A DNA stretch of 64,000 nucleotides, taken from NCBI GenBank assembly GCA_963995505.1, contig OZ023189.1, positions 3,361,155 through 3,425,154 of the forward strand. Reading direction: 5' to 3'. The notes beneath the pieces are model-generated. The model worked only from the letters and a program-made list of their open reading frames with translations, did no database searches and was not told the DNA's origin. Positions 1 to 10,481 of the stretch are shown one piece after another. The DNA comes from Hypericum androsaemum. Its lineage: Eukaryota; Streptophyta; Magnoliopsida; Malpighiales; Hypericaceae. Position 1 is the first letter of the stretch. The number at the start of each line of letters is the position of its first letter. A program made the translations under genes and the position numbers.

Positions 1-74
1 ATGAGAGAGATACAACTTCTTCAACAAATAAGCTGATTCCATGTCTCAGTTTTGTTTAAATTATAATTGGCCAG

Positions 75-1113
75 GTTCGATTTGTCATAATGGGGAACTT
101 GTTTTGCACCGAGTATGCGATACATCGGCGTTTTGACTTGAAAGGTTCATCCCATGGTCGAACAACTGCCAAACCTGAGGCCGAAATCGACGCGAATACA
201 ACGCTCAAGGACCTCGACCTCAACTTCATATTCCACTTGCAGAAAGTTTGGTTCCAAGATTTCTGCAGGTGATAAATGATGTCTCAAATTGTTTTTCTAG
301 TCTTGAGGTGACAATGCACAAAGTAGAACCTTGTCCTGCAGCTACCGAGTTTTTCTTTTACCATATTTTCGCTGTAATTTGAATTCTCCTCTAGTGCAGA
401 CAAGTGGATAGAGATTGTGACTTTCTTGAACAAGAACGAATTATGGATTACAGTCTGTTGGTTGGTCTTCACTTCCGCGAAGCTTCTTTCAGGGATACTG
501 TGACACCACCGCGTACTTCTGGCGTACGTACACCGAATGAACCTCGAACTCCTAATGGTAGCTCACAGTATATCCATATCAATGTGTCTTTCTACTTCTT
601 TAAGGGCTTCTTTTCCTTCTGATTGAAACAGTACCCTACTTGTTATCTGCAGGGAGAGGTGACGCAGACAATGAATCAGGAGCTCCTCGCCTTTCGATGG
701 TTGAGTTCGATAAGATCGTCTTCGATCCCAGTCGGTAAAGTGCATTCTGGCTCTTTCTTCCATCTATTCTTTCTCGTGTTGACACACTTTATTTATTTCA
801 TTCTGTTCGGATTGCATTATGCAGGTTGGCATCCGTCAAGTTGGGCATCAACATGCCAGCACGGATAGAAAAGACAATCAGACGAGCAGATTTCGAATCT
901 CAAAGGGTAGGCGAACCAACCGGCGAGTTGCATGATGTGATCCTGTACTTCGGTATCATTGACATTCTACAAGACTACGACATTAGCAAGAAGCTCGAGC
1001 ATGCATACAAATCAATGCAGTACGATGCAACATCGATCTCAGCTGTCGATCCCAAGCAATACTCGAGACGATTTCGGGATTTTATATTCAGAGTCTTTGC
1101 AGATGACACTTGA
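75..1113 (+). CDS. PIP5K: Phosphatidylinositol-4-phosphate 5-kinase, C-terminal exons (gene starts upstream of window)
   Basis: Four exons at 75-268, 400-557, 653-734 and 825-1113 join in frame across GT-AG introns and give the last 240 residues, ending in TGA. The family phosphorylates PI4P to PI(4,5)P2 at membranes, for signalling, vesicle traffic and actin control. Seen directly: RRFDLKGS near the start; [11 protein letters not shown] in exon 2, the catalytic-loop signature; [12 protein letters not shown] in exon 4, where IID replaces the DFG of protein kinases; then KKLEHAYK, the activation loop whose glutamate favours PI4P; and the conserved C-terminus [15 protein letters not shown] variable Pro/Thr-rich linker ([18 protein letters not shown]) separates exons 2 and 3, as in plant B-type PIP5Ks. 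The N-terminal MORN repeats and the ATP-binding half should lie before base 1. Introns are short (95-131 bp). No disabling change is seen. Family assignment is near certain; the paralogue is not resolved. Confidence 0.97.
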
Positions 1114-2308
1114 AAGTTCAGCCGGCCTCCATACTTCAAACTGCAGGCTCCGGTGCCATCCAGATCAGAAGTCACTGCCAACAAGCATTGGTTCAGCTTC
1201 ACCACTAGGCCGAATACTGATCCAAGCAGACGGGTTTTCCACTCCAGAAACGCGCTCAGAGGGGGCGGCATTGTAACTTCAGTCCCCACCACAACCACCA
1301 TCTCTCACTACTGATTTATGACAGCAGCCGATTCGTTGTAGGAACATAGAGACTAACCTGTAAACACGAGGTTACTACTCGAGCTTGTTTCAGTTGTACA
1401 TGAGTTTTTACCAAGCGTAGGGGCCGAGTCGTTGTCCATTCTTTCTTGTACCTAATGTCTCAACCCCAGAGGGTGATGAGGACAGTCCCCAGAGTTTCAC
1501 AATGACCACAGTCGTGGAGCCCAACTCTTTAGATTCTCACTTTTTTTTATAGCTAGAAAAATGCAGATTCATTCTTAGTCTAATCAATGCAATGTCAAAG
1601 TCAATGTTCCAACTTTCACAAAAAAAAAGTCAATGTTCCAACTTCGTGAATACATTACCTTGTGCATTTTCCAGACTAAAAAAGATCAAGCGAATACGTC
1701 AACAGATGTGCTTCAGAAAAAAAATATAATGTCAACGGATCAGTTCGTGGGCGCCAATTATGGTGCAAGATAGGGAACTTGGTTTCCCACCATGGGACCA
1801 CCAACGACGTGGAATAGCATATTAGTTATAATAATCAATTGAAATATATTTTTGGTTCATATTATCTACTACCGATTAACCCAAATTTGAGTGAAGTGAG
1901 ACCTTTCAAAGGTTGCAAAATTTTTGTAACAAGTATTTAAAATTGTTGCATTCCCAAGAACTCGAATTTAAAAATTTATTAAATTAAAACAATATTCTTA
2001 AGAGTTGATGGTGAAGTTGGCATTTGAGTTCAAGAATTTTGTTTCAAGGTGGAAAATTTTCAGATTTTTTATCCAAATTATGTTGGAATAAAAATCTCTT
2101 TTAAGTCGATTGTAGAAAAGATAATGTTTGAGGGAAAATGATGACGTTCATGGAAAAGGCATGGGGTAAGAAGGAATGGTGATGTTTTTATTTTTTAATT
2201 AGATACCATATGCATAAGGGTGAACTAAAAATTGGTATAAAGGTGTTTATCGACCATCTTGATAAATGAGTGGTGGTAAATGGACCAAATTTATTACACG
2301 ATTCTAAT
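1114..2308. other. PIP5K 3' UTR and AT-rich intergenic DNA
   Basis: The first few hundred bases after the PIP5K stop are probably 3' UTR, but no clear polyadenylation signal could be fixed. From about 1700 the DNA is AT-rich with no coding signal. A dispersed repeat at 1866-1985 is described separately. Confidence 0.5.
1866..1985 (-). repeat. Dispersed repeat, relative of 26040-26160
   Basis: This stretch and 26040-26160 share the order: ACCTTT(C/G)AAA, then GTAACA-like, then (A/C)AA(C/A)A(A/T)GTATTTAA(A/C)ATTGTT(G/A), then CGTTCCCAAG(A/G)ACTCG. Read on the minus strand, the 26 kb copy has a GAGTTCCGAGTCC segment resembling a tRNA B box, so an old SINE is possible. The similarity was found by eye and neither boundary is defined. 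Confidence 0.4.
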
Positions 2309-2322
2309 TAAACTTTCTAAGT

Positions 2323-2429
2323 GCCAAAGGGTTTGTAGCCCAATGAGACAAGACGTTATAAATACCTAGGAAGTCTAAGGTTCAAACCTTGGCAATATCA
2401 TGGTGTAATAATTTATCTTAAAAAAAAAA
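2323..2429 (+). mobile_element. tRNA-derived SINE (copy 1) with 14-bp target duplications
   Basis: A 107-bp element starting GCCAAAGG, with an A-box-like TAGCCCAATGAG, a B box GGTTCAAACCT, the tail motif TGGTGTAAT and a terminal run of A. It is bracketed by perfect 14-bp direct repeats TAAACTTTCTAAGT at 2309-2322 and 2430-2443, the target-site duplication expected of LINE-driven retroposition. The second copy at 40127-40236 shares the start, both boxes and the tail motif, so this is a family. The boxes belong to the SINE promoter; no tRNA gene is claimed. Confidence 0.88.
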
Positions 2430-2443
2430 TAAACTTTCTAAGT

Positions 2444-3000
2444 AAACACACGGCAATCATAGTTTCACCTATATAATCCAAACTATGTCAAGGCAGAAAA
2501 AAAAACAAGACACATTGTTTAGGTGCAAACAACTACGATCTTGAAAATAGCCTCGCACGTACTAAGCTGGTCAAGTACATCTCTAATAAGCCTCTAAATA
2601 TCAAAGCAGAATGATGGTGGATCAAATAGTAAAAGAGAATTTCTCAAATGTTGGAAAAAGTGATTACAATGGTGCATTTTGTTATTCCAATGGACAAATT
2701 TGAATATTGAACTATATGCTCACTCATTTTTAATATTAGATAACAAGTTATAATACAGAAATAAGAAATATGTAGACAAGGTACAAAGACAATAAATAGA
2801 AAACATAAACGAATCCGAGAATAGTAGAGTGACGTGGATAGAAATGAAAGACGTACGAAACAAAATTTGAGGTAGGTAACTGCCGAGACAAACATCGACT
2901 AATCGTGCAGCAAGTTGTGTCGACTGTTGGGCATACATTTGATTCTCGTTCGTTATTTTGGCTCCAAACCAACAAAACCCCAAAATCCAGCCCAATATAA
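2444..3000. other. Intergenic, no gene seen
   Basis: AT-rich sequence upstream of the RPL27 promoter. The open frames on the minus strand here are short and unlike any known protein. The last 60 bases contain repeated GCCCAAT/AAGCCCA motifs, which are treated with the promoter. Confidence 0.6.
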
Positions 3001-3143
3001 GCCCAATAAGACGATTCAGACCCAGTGGCCTAGGAGAAACATGGGAAGCCCCCTCTCCGGCGGCCATTGGTCTTTATATAAAACCTGATTTAGGGTTTTT
3101 CACCATCAATACCAGACGCTGAGAGAGAGAGAGAGGGGCGAAA
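2985..3143 (+). promoter_or_regulatory. RPL27 promoter and 5' UTR: GCCCA motifs, TATA box, telo-box, GA repeat
   Basis: Several GCCCAAT/AAGCCCA motifs lie around 2990-3010, followed by a TATA box TATATAAA at 3075-3082 and a telo-box TAGGGTTT at 3091-3098, about 16 bases past the TATA box. A GA dinucleotide run at about 3119-3134 follows, then the ATG at 3144. Telo-boxes together with GCCCA (site II/UP1-like) elements are characteristic of plant translation-machinery genes that are co-induced in dividing cells. The leader appears to be roughly 30-40 bases, judged from TATA spacing. No leader intron is apparent. Confidence 0.8.
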
Positions 3144-3557
3144 ATGGTGAAGTTTCTGAAGCCGAACAAGGCGGTTATCCTCCTCCAGGGGCGGTACGCG
3201 GGGAGGAAGGCGGTGATAGTGAAGGCGTTCGAGCAGGTGAAGGCGGGTCGGGAGAGGGCGTACGGTCACTGCCTGGTTGCCGGGATCAAGAAGTACCCGG
3301 GGAAGGTGGTGAGGAGGGACTCGGCCAAGAAGACCGCCAAGAAGTCTCGCGTTAAGTGCTTCGTCAAGCTCGTTAACTTCCGCCACGTCATGCCCACCCG
3401 CTACACCCTCGACGTCGACCTCAAGGACGTTGTCTCCCCCGATGCCCTCGTCTCCAAGGACAAGAAGGTCGCTGCCCTCAAGGAGGCCAAGGCCCGGTTC
3501 GAGGAGCGCTTCAAGTCCGGGAAGAACAGGTGGTTCTTTACTAAGCTCAGGTTCTAG
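3144..3557 (+). CDS. RPL27: 60S ribosomal protein L27 (eL27)
   Basis: A single 137-residue frame without introns, [21 protein letters not shown] to FFTKLRF, matching eL27 along its whole length. The family is usually about 136 residues. eL27 is a structural protein of the cytosolic large ribosomal subunit. The N-terminal KOW-type beta-barrel (about residues 5-45, with [14 protein letters not shown]) and the basic middle ([17 protein letters not shown]) are intact. The start is set by the family N-terminus MVKFLKP and the nearby promoter. The coding region is strikingly GC-rich with C/G third positions, against AT-rich flanks, which fits high expression. A long open frame on the opposite strand is a by-product of this codon bias. 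Confidence 0.98.
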   Translation: MVKFLKPNKAVILLQGRYAGRKAVIVKAFEQVKAGRERAYGHCLVAGIKKYPGKVVRRDSAKKTAKKSRVKCFVKLVNFRHVMPTRYTLDVDLKDVVSPDALVSKDKKVAALKEAKARFEERFKSGKNRWFFTKLRF

Positions 3558-4634
3558 GTTGCCCAATGCCGTCGTTTCGCTTGTTGTTTTTGATCTAGGG
3601 TTCCCTTTTTCTATATATTTGAATGGATTTGATGAGTGATTTGCAATTTGACGGTTATTTTGAGTTCGAGACCGAGAATGTTTTATGCTTCTTGGATCTA
3701 CACCGCTGGTGGATTTTGGATTATAATTATGCTCATACGTATTGCTGGTTGCTCTTTTTTTTTTGGCGATTTAGATGTTTGATTTGGAGGAGTTATAGTT
3801 GCGGTGGAATGGGCTTTTTGGTTGTGTCGAGAATTCGGTCGATTACTTTGGTCGTTCTTCCACATTGTTCGAATGTTGTGTTGCTAGGCTCTGCTATGTC
3901 AAACTGCTGTAGCCCTTATTGGTAGACTGTTTGCTTGTCTGGGATGCAAATGGGATTGTGCAGTTTTAGTTTAATTCCTCATTTTGCATTTGTCCATCTC
4001 ATTCTTTTCTACTTGTATTCATTCGGGTTGAATGAGCTGTCGGTCGACGACTTTAATTCTGCTCCACTCTATTCAATTCAAACCATGAAACTGTATCTTT
4101 TTCCAGTGTCACTCCTTGGGTTTGTTTGAAGGTGGTGTATCAGAAGCATTATACTCGATTTTCTTTATCAACAACGGATCCCGAATTGATGTTTGTGTTG
4201 AGCTGTTTTCAATATTGCAAGCCCCTAATGGACATTATAATTTGATAAATTTGGCTTTTCAACCTTGACATAACTTTATTGTATCCTTTGATGCTGTGGA
4301 TTTCCACATCCAATATTGGTTGAATGGTTCTTGCCATTTATTGAAATCCGGAAAGCTAGGCTACTAGCTAAAATTCGAGATTCTTGACAAAAAGGAGCTA
4401 AAATTTGAGATTGGTTATCCAATTGTAACCAATATTAGTTAGATAGATTGATAGATATATAGTTGAGGGTGGAATAGGTAAGTCTTTGTTGTGGATATTT
4501 TTTTCCAAAACGACCAAATACTTTGTGCAATTATGGCTTTTCATGCGTGCTCCAAATATTATCATTTGGGTAAACTTCCCAGCAGCTCTCTGGATGGGAT
4601 TAGCTTTGGTGATGTGTAACACGTGTAAAACTTC
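3558..4634. other. RPL27 3' region and intergenic DNA
   Basis: The first few hundred bases are T-rich and probably include the RPL27 3' UTR. The rest is AT-rich and non-coding; short open frames lack protein-like composition. A 17-bp sequence TGATGTGTAACACGTGT at about 4609-4625 recurs with one change at about 5079-5095, on the other side of the MITE. Confidence 0.55.
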
Positions 4635-4990
4635 GGGAGCGGATTTGGTCCTGGAAGGCCAAATCCAACCAGGACTGTTCTGGACGATTCAATGGTTCAC
4701 TTAATTATGATTCAATGGTCTACCTAGTTATGATTCAATGGTCCGTTTTTTCCTGTCCCGGATAAATCGGGGTCCGTCCCAGTTACCCAGTTACGATTCA
4801 ATGGTTTACTTAGTTACGATTCAATAGTTTACTCAGTTACGATTCAATAGTTTACCCAGTTATGATTCAATGGTTGTGGGCTTTTTTTATTTTGCATCCC
4901 TGTATTTTTGCAAAATAATCTCCGCGTGTCCTTTAATAAAAATTCTCCAGCACCGTGCTGGATTTGGCCTCCAGGACCAAATCCAGTCCC
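4635..4990. mobile_element. Mutator-type MITE (copy 1) with internal 23-bp minisatellite
   Basis: A 356-bp non-coding element. Its ends are inverted: the left end reads GGGAGCGGATTTGGTCCTGG and the complement of the right end reads GGGACTGGATTTGGTCCTGG; similarity continues to about 35 bp. Perfect 9-bp direct repeats TAAAACTTC flank it at 4626-4634 and 4991-4999, a length typical of Mutator superfamily insertions. The interior (about 4685-4880) is a 23-bp tandem repeat, consensus GATTCAATGGTTTACCCAGTTA(T/C), in about six units with one interruption. The element at 29985-30378 has the same ends and the same repeat. There is no coding capacity, so it must have been moved in trans. Confidence 0.9.
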
Positions 4991-4999
4991 TAAAACTTC

Positions 5000-5560
5000 C
5001 TAGTACATTATATCAGACGTTAGAAATTTATCAGTTTTTTAGGAGTATTACGAAGGAATTGCTCTTTTTTACAAGTGTGATGTGTAACACATGTGATCCT
5101 TACTCCTGCTGGTGGATGAAAATTCATATATTACTAAATAATTTGTTATATTAAGTTAAATTAAAGTAATGGGGTAAAATCAAATGTTAAATGAAGTCTG
5201 CAATAGCATTAAAGAAAATTTATATGTTTATTTCAAGTATTTGAAGCTTTTTTTTATCAAAATACTTTTATGAAATATTTTTTCACAATAATATGCTCAT
5301 TATTTAATTAAAAAAGTTGAAGAGCCAGTAACACCATTTGTTTCTGCGCGACATACACATCATTTATAATTAATACAAGTGTTTTCCAATAATTTTCCAA
5401 ATTTTACAAACAACCGGAATTATTTTGAACAACTTATTTTTGAAAAACTACAATTTGATACACAACAAAGTTTTTCCAATTTTTTTCTCCTCTCTTTCCA
5501 CAATTCCAAACACACACACCAGCTAGGCAGATGTTCCTTGAGAACTCATAAAAAGCACAT
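5000..5560. other. Intergenic, AT-rich
   Basis: No gene is seen. It contains the second copy of the 17-bp TGATGTGTAACAC(A/G)TGT motif and a CA-rich patch near 5510. The end lies just downstream of the NQR copy A stop codon and presumably includes its 3' UTR. Confidence 0.5.
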
Positions 5561-7550
5561 TTACCTTCGAAGCTGCAAAGAAAATGTACGCAAGCTTATT
5601 AGAACTTCCTTCAACCGTTGTTTCACCTCCGGATCAATCACGTCACCATTGTCATCAAATTTCGGAGGAGGGGCAAACGCGTTGAGGAAGAACTCGGGCT
5701 TGTTGATGAAATGGAGGTCGAGGTAAACTCCAATCTGCCGAAGATGGTACTGCGATCTCCCACCTCCAAAGCCGCCTCCCGCACTCACAATGGCTGCAGG
5801 CTTGCCAGCCCAGCAGTTTGGTGGACGAGATGCCCAGTCGATCGCATTTTTCAACGGCCCTGGCATTCGATGAGTACAGAACAATCATCTTCGATGTCAA
5901 TGCTAGAACACCTATGCATTTCAGAGATTCATATAATGTTCGTTATACCCGGCAACTGGTATGTCTGGCAGAAAAATGAAGTTCAATCACATACATTGAG
6001 GAAATTATCAGAATACAGCAGATTTTCAGTACAACTGACGTGCATGTTGTTCAAGTTTGAACTGAGAAAAGGTTTGAATGAAGACCCACTTCGTTAAAGA
6101 AAAATGGAGAGGTACAGATCCAATTCATCATCAGCTCAAGTCTCCCGTGAAAATAAATGTAGCAAATCATACTTGGATTGTCTTAACAAACTCTTCTCAG
6201 CTCTATATAAGCGAAGTGATCTACTTGTACATGACACAGAGAAAGCAACAAGCGACAGATTTAGCAATCGAATCTACCCCCTTCTGATTTAGCATACATG
6301 GGATGGACATCTCGTCCTCTGAAGGTGCGTTAATTTCTAGCTTTCAAAACAAATGTAAGTCAGTAATGCTGCACACCCTTTTACCGGCAATTGAAAGCGA
6401 CAGATGTTGCATTGTCGAGTTTTACCAGTTGGCAACGGTGGTTGGCGACTGTAAGTGCTTACACAGAGTGGATTCTTAAAGACCATATGACTCCATTTGA
6501 ATCGATTTCAAAGCTTCTCCATACCTCATATACTTTATATACTACCTTGAAGAATGTGATAAACAAAGCGTGAAATTCTACTATTCAACAGTCTTGAGGT
6601 TTGATCGAAGTTGGGGAAGTTATGTGTGAAGAAAATGGATCCAAAGACATGGAAGCTTTTAATTTTAGCCACGTTGGGAAAGTAAGTTGGGTTCCGATTC
6701 ATTATGGGGTCGTTTTCTCAAACACAAGCACTTCCCAAACTGTTTGTTCTTCACTGCACGTCCCTTAACAACCCTTCGTCGTCTTCTCAAACCATTCCGC
6801 TTAATTTCTATGGGAAACTCTTTTCTATTTGTGTAGCAGAGGAACCTAAGGGTGCGTTTGATACAACTTTTGGACATGACTAGAAATTCAAGAACAAGAC
6901 TGTTTGTTCTAGATGTCTTGTCCTGTGTTTGATAAATTCAGTACAAGACTTAACAGTCAGTACAGTATTCTGTTTGGTACGTGTAACGGTATAGGATGAC
7001 ATATTGCTAAAGACAAAAATACCCTCCATGACAGTTTCTCCTAAATTCATGTCGTAATATAGCAAGAGCGAAAATAAAGGAAAATGACAGTTTCTCTTAA
7101 ATTCGTGTCAAAAGAAACCGCTCAAACATTCCAGCGAACAATTTTTAAGAGAAAGTAATTCAGATATAATAAGGAAAGGAGGGGCTCACCGGTGACGGAG
7201 TAGTTATACTCGGGGGAGGCGAAGAGGTAGGCGTCGGAGCGGAGAATCTGGCGGCGGAAGGCCTCGACTGCAGGAGGGAAGGCGCCGGGGAGCTCGAGGT
7301 CGGTGTTGAGGAAAGGCAAAGGGGATATGTCCACGTGCTCTATTTCTAGACCCTCCAAGCTCGCCTCCATCGCTACCCCACTTCCATTTTTTATTTTAGA
7401 AAAATTCAAACCCAAAACAAGAAAATTTTAATTCAGAAGGGGAGGGAGGGAGCGAGGGAAAGTACCTGCTCGAATAAGGCCGCGGTTGAAGGAGCCTTTC
7501 CGGAGAGACCCACATACCGCTGCCACTTTGATCAACGGCTTCGATGCCAT
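5561..7550 (-). CDS. NQR: NAD(P)H:quinone oxidoreductase, FMN-dependent (tandem copy A)
   Basis: Minus-strand exons 7550-7466, 7372-7190 and 5859-5561 join across GT-AG introns of 93 and 1330 bp into 188 residues ending in TAA. The family (plant NQR, flavodoxin-like NADPH-dependent FMN reductases) reduces quinones by two electrons to hydroquinones, avoiding semiquinone radicals, in the cytosol or loosely on membranes. Seen: phosphate-binding loop CGSLRKGSFNRGLIR near residue 13; INTDLE-like FLNTDLELPG; the flavin motif FASPEYNYSV; GPLKNAIDWASRPPN across the exon 2/3 junction; and an intact GGGFGGGRSQYHLRQIGV loop. Both introns are phase 1, as in copies B and C. The copy keeps the canonical glycine loop that B and C have lost, so it is the best candidate for the ancestral activity. 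Transposon-like sequence begins only about 90 bp upstream of the ATG. Confidence 0.95.
6840..7100. repeat. Possible small DNA transposon relic inside NQR copy A intron 2
   Basis: The stretch begins GGGTGCGTTTGATAC, a form common at the ends of plant hAT- or PIF-type MITEs, and contains repeated TTGTTCTAGATGTCTTGTCC/GTACAAGAC-like phrases. No matching inverted end or target duplication was found, so this is tentative. Confidence 0.25.
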
Positions 7551-7639
7551 CCTTGATCTCTCCTCTCTTGTTCTGTCTGGCCCCGGCGGTGGGGGCGGAA
7601 GCGGGTCCAGTTATGACGACTTTCTTTGTTTGGGAAACT

Positions 7640-7745
7640 ATCATTTTAGTACCATGATATAGCTGTTTTACACTTTAATAATCTATGATTTAAAATGTAT
7701 AAAATCATTCTAACTTATTTCAATTTTATCAGCAAAAGGTATTTG
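7640..7745. repeat. Degraded MULE terminal-repeat fragment upstream of NQR copy A
   Basis: The phrases CATTTTAGTACCATG, TGATTTAAAATGTATAAAAT and CTAACTTATTTCAATTTTATCA follow the order seen in the terminal repeats of the MULE at 8151-9461 (TTTTAGTACC, TGATTTAAAACGCATAGAAT, CCAACTTATTTCAATTTTTATCA). It is a related terminal repeat with no visible partner end. Confidence 0.6.
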
Positions 7746-8150
7746 AGCAGCCCGTCCATTCGACTTATCACCGCAGATTTTGGTTGTCCGTGTGGCCCGT
7801 AATGTCAACATCTTAGGTAAGTAAAAAAATTTCAAAATAGTCGCAATTTTCTTCATAATTTTTCTTAAAAAGTTAAGGGTGTGGATTTTAGTTTTTCTAG
7901 GTAGAAACTACAAGTAAATTAGGTCATTTTGTAGCTTTTGTTAGCTTTCCTGTTTATAATTTTTTTTGGTCGTTTTACGTTTTATTATTTTTGTCACCTA
8001 TTTTTTAGGGTGAATCTGTTTATTCGGAGGGTATTGATCGAATTTTGAGCGATCTATATCGATCTCCAATTTTTAGGAAAAAAAGTAGAGGATTGGTCAT
8101 AGGCAGTGGTTCGACCGGTTAGGCCACACGTCAAAATGCTTTTTTTTAAA

Positions 8151-9461
8151 GAGAAAAGTTTATTTTAGTACCCTGTAGTATCATAAATTTTTACTTAGGT
8201 ATTCTGTGATTTAAAACGCATAGAATGGGTCCAACTTATTTCAATTTTTATCAAAGGTCCTGGTTAGCTTGGGTAGCTGCCCAAATTTTTTTATATGAAA
8301 CGACGTAGTTTCGTTTCCTACATGGACCGCCACGTCATATGTGCCCGGATGAGTTAATAATAACGTGGCTAATGGTAAACTATCAAAATAGCACCATATT
8401 TATTTATAATTTTTCAATTAAACATACCCTAAATCCCTCCTCCTTCCTCCCCATCCATCTCCTCCTTCCTCTCTCGCCATCACACCCCCAAACATAATGT
8501 CGAGCGTGCTTCATTAGCGCCAGCATTGACCACGGAAAATGATGAGTCCGACGTCGCCGCCTCCATCGGCGGCGGGCGGTGAGCCCACTTGACCTTCACA
8601 TAATCCTGTTGAGGGGTGGGGAGGCCAGATCGAAGGTGGGGTCATCCCCGTCCTCCCCATCGCCAGGCCCCCTGCCGGACCGGTAGCTCGGCGGGACCTA
8701 GTAATAATTGCCGGATCAGTGAACCGGACGATCGCGGCGTGTCGACTACGAACTCGAAGAGCTACCCTGATGACGACGAACTTATGGAGCAAGCGCCGAC
8801 GATGACTTCGCCGAACTCGACCTCCTTGAGTTCTTCCGACTCCAGGGCTGACAAGTTTACAAACCAATTCTGTTTGCCCGCCGTTGAACTTGCACCTTTC
8901 TTTATTTCCACCGCCGTGCAAAGAGAGGAGGGGTGGTCGGAGATGAACCGATCGAGGTCCTCGATGAGGATAACTGCCCGGGACCTGGTCTCGAGGAGGA
9001 GGAGATTGAGGTCGGCGTCGTCGGTGGCGTGCGTGAGGTCGACCTTGTAGACGTCGTACCTGAGGAATTTGGCCATGGCGGCGACGAACACAGATTTTTC
9101 GGTGCCGGATGGGCAGTAGAGGAGGTGGCTCCACTTTCAGGCGCGACCAGGCTAAGGGTAGGATTGTAATTGCGAACGAGAAGTACAAGAATCTTCTCAT
9201 GGCTATTTCAAATTTGGGACTAATTAGGATCATTTTGAAAATTTTCTACTTGCCAAATTATTTGCTATGTAGATGCTAAAATGTTGATATGGCAGTCCAC
9301 GACATCGTTTCATAAAAAAAAATTTAGGCAGCTATCCGAGCTAACCGGGACCTATTTTTGATGAAAATTAAAATAAGTTGGACCCGTTCTATGTATTTTA
9401 AACCATATGGTACCTAAGTAAAAATATGTGATACTACATGGTACTAAAATGAACTTTTCTC
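8151..9461. mobile_element. Pack-MULE carrying an AAA-ATPase gene fragment
   Basis: Inverted terminal repeats of roughly 165 bp (8151-8315 against 9297-9461) agree at about four positions in five. Both begin GAGAAAAGTT and share TTTTAGTACC, ACTTAGGTA, GGGTCCAACTTATTT and TAGCTGCC. Perfect 9-bp direct repeats TTTTTTAAA flank the element at 8142-8150 and 9462-9470. Long TIRs plus a 9-bp duplication identify the Mutator superfamily, and the GC-rich interior contains host coding sequence, which defines a Pack-MULE. No transposase is present. Confidence 0.92.
8762..9133 (-). pseudogene. Captured fragment of a BCS1-like AAA-ATPase gene
   Basis: On the minus strand the sequence reads WSHLLYCPSGTEKSVFVAAM, then AKFLRYDVYKVDLTHATDDADLNLLLL, then VILIEDLDRF. 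This is the Walker A to Walker B part of the plant BCS1-like (AATP1/HSR4-type) AAA-ATPases. Walker A should read GPPGTGKS; here it is CPSGTEKS, with the invariant glycine before lysine replaced by glutamate, so ATP binding is very unlikely. After Walker B the reading departs from the family and stops. No N-terminal domain or C-terminal AAA half is present. It is bracketed by the MULE ends and is best read as a transduplicated fragment. Confidence 0.85.
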
Positions 9462-9470
9462 TTTTTTAAA

Positions 9471-10481
9471 TCATTGAAACCTCAATTTTTAATATAGAAC
9501 TATTAAAACCTTTGAACAAATATTCGAGTGACAGTGTCTCACTTAGACTATTCACACAGGTGTACCACATAAATAATTAATTCTCGATTTTTCATATATA
9601 ACCTAACCGAACCCAACCTAACCATTTTCTACTTACACTGTAAATTAGTCCAACTAAGTCATCAAATAAATAAATAATTTTTATTTCTTCCACGTAATAT
9701 CTATAATGAATTTATGTTTATTTATAAATTGTAATAAATATAAAAATTACATATTTAATTATTAGAGAATTTTTAAAATATTATCTATACTATTTTTATA
9801 TAAAATTTAAAAATTGGGTTTTATTTAAAGAGAATTGAAAAAAATATGAATTGAAAAATTGGCTTTATTTACTGAGAATTAAAAAATACGAGTTAAAAAT
9901 ATTGGACACTATTTATAGAGAATAAAAAAATACAAAATTTATAATTTTATCGTATAACATTGTGTCATATGTCACTAGATTAGATTGAGAAATAAAAAAG
10001 TAAAAATAAAATAAAATAATCGTGACCACGGAGTGTGTCACGGGCGACCGACAGCCTGCGTACACCGCCTGGGCAAAGGCCAACAATTTCATTTATCTTT
10101 TTTTTATCTTTTCCCTTCGTTATATTAATATTATCAATGTGCGCACCGTTGTGCTTGGTCTTATGTAGTTTCAAAATAATAGATCAGAAAAAATCATAGT
10201 TTTCAAAAATGACCAGGAGAGTGACTCGCTCTGCTCTCTGGGTTGCGGGTCGACTGACCGATTGGTCAGACTACTGGTCGAGTCGAAGGTTTTTATCATG
10301 CTTATCATATATATTATAGGGTACTGGACACAACCTCTAGGCTTGTAAGCCTTAAGTTTTCCCTACACGTTTCCCTCTGTTACATGATGGCACATTTGTA
10401 GCTACAAAAGCTAGGTTGTATGGAGCCCAAAATTTTCTCTCCCTTTTCCCCCTCCCCAACAACCAAAATAGCCCTACCCTG
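9471..10481. other. AT-rich intergenic DNA, then possible LINE 5' end
   Basis: 9471-10010 is very AT-rich with no gene. From about 10320 the sequence becomes pyrimidine-rich (TTTTCCCCCTCCCCAACAACC at the end) and runs into the gypsy element. Since LINE ORF1 sequence resumes right after that element at 19649, this may be the 5' leader of the interrupted LINE; that link is inferred. Confidence 0.35.

Noticed and set aside
2335..2400. tRNA gene
   Set aside because: A and B boxes are present, but there is no cloverleaf; the poly(A) tail and target duplications show a SINE.
3090..3566. 158-codon minus-strand frame opposite RPL27
   Set aside because: It mirrors the GC-rich RPL27 coding strand; its leucine/valine/glutamate-rich composition is a codon-bias shadow.
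8514..9233. 239-codon minus-strand frame in the first Pack-MULE
   Set aside because: It overlaps the AAA-ATPase fragment in another phase and is Arg/His/Pro-rich; the true homology is in the neighbouring phase.
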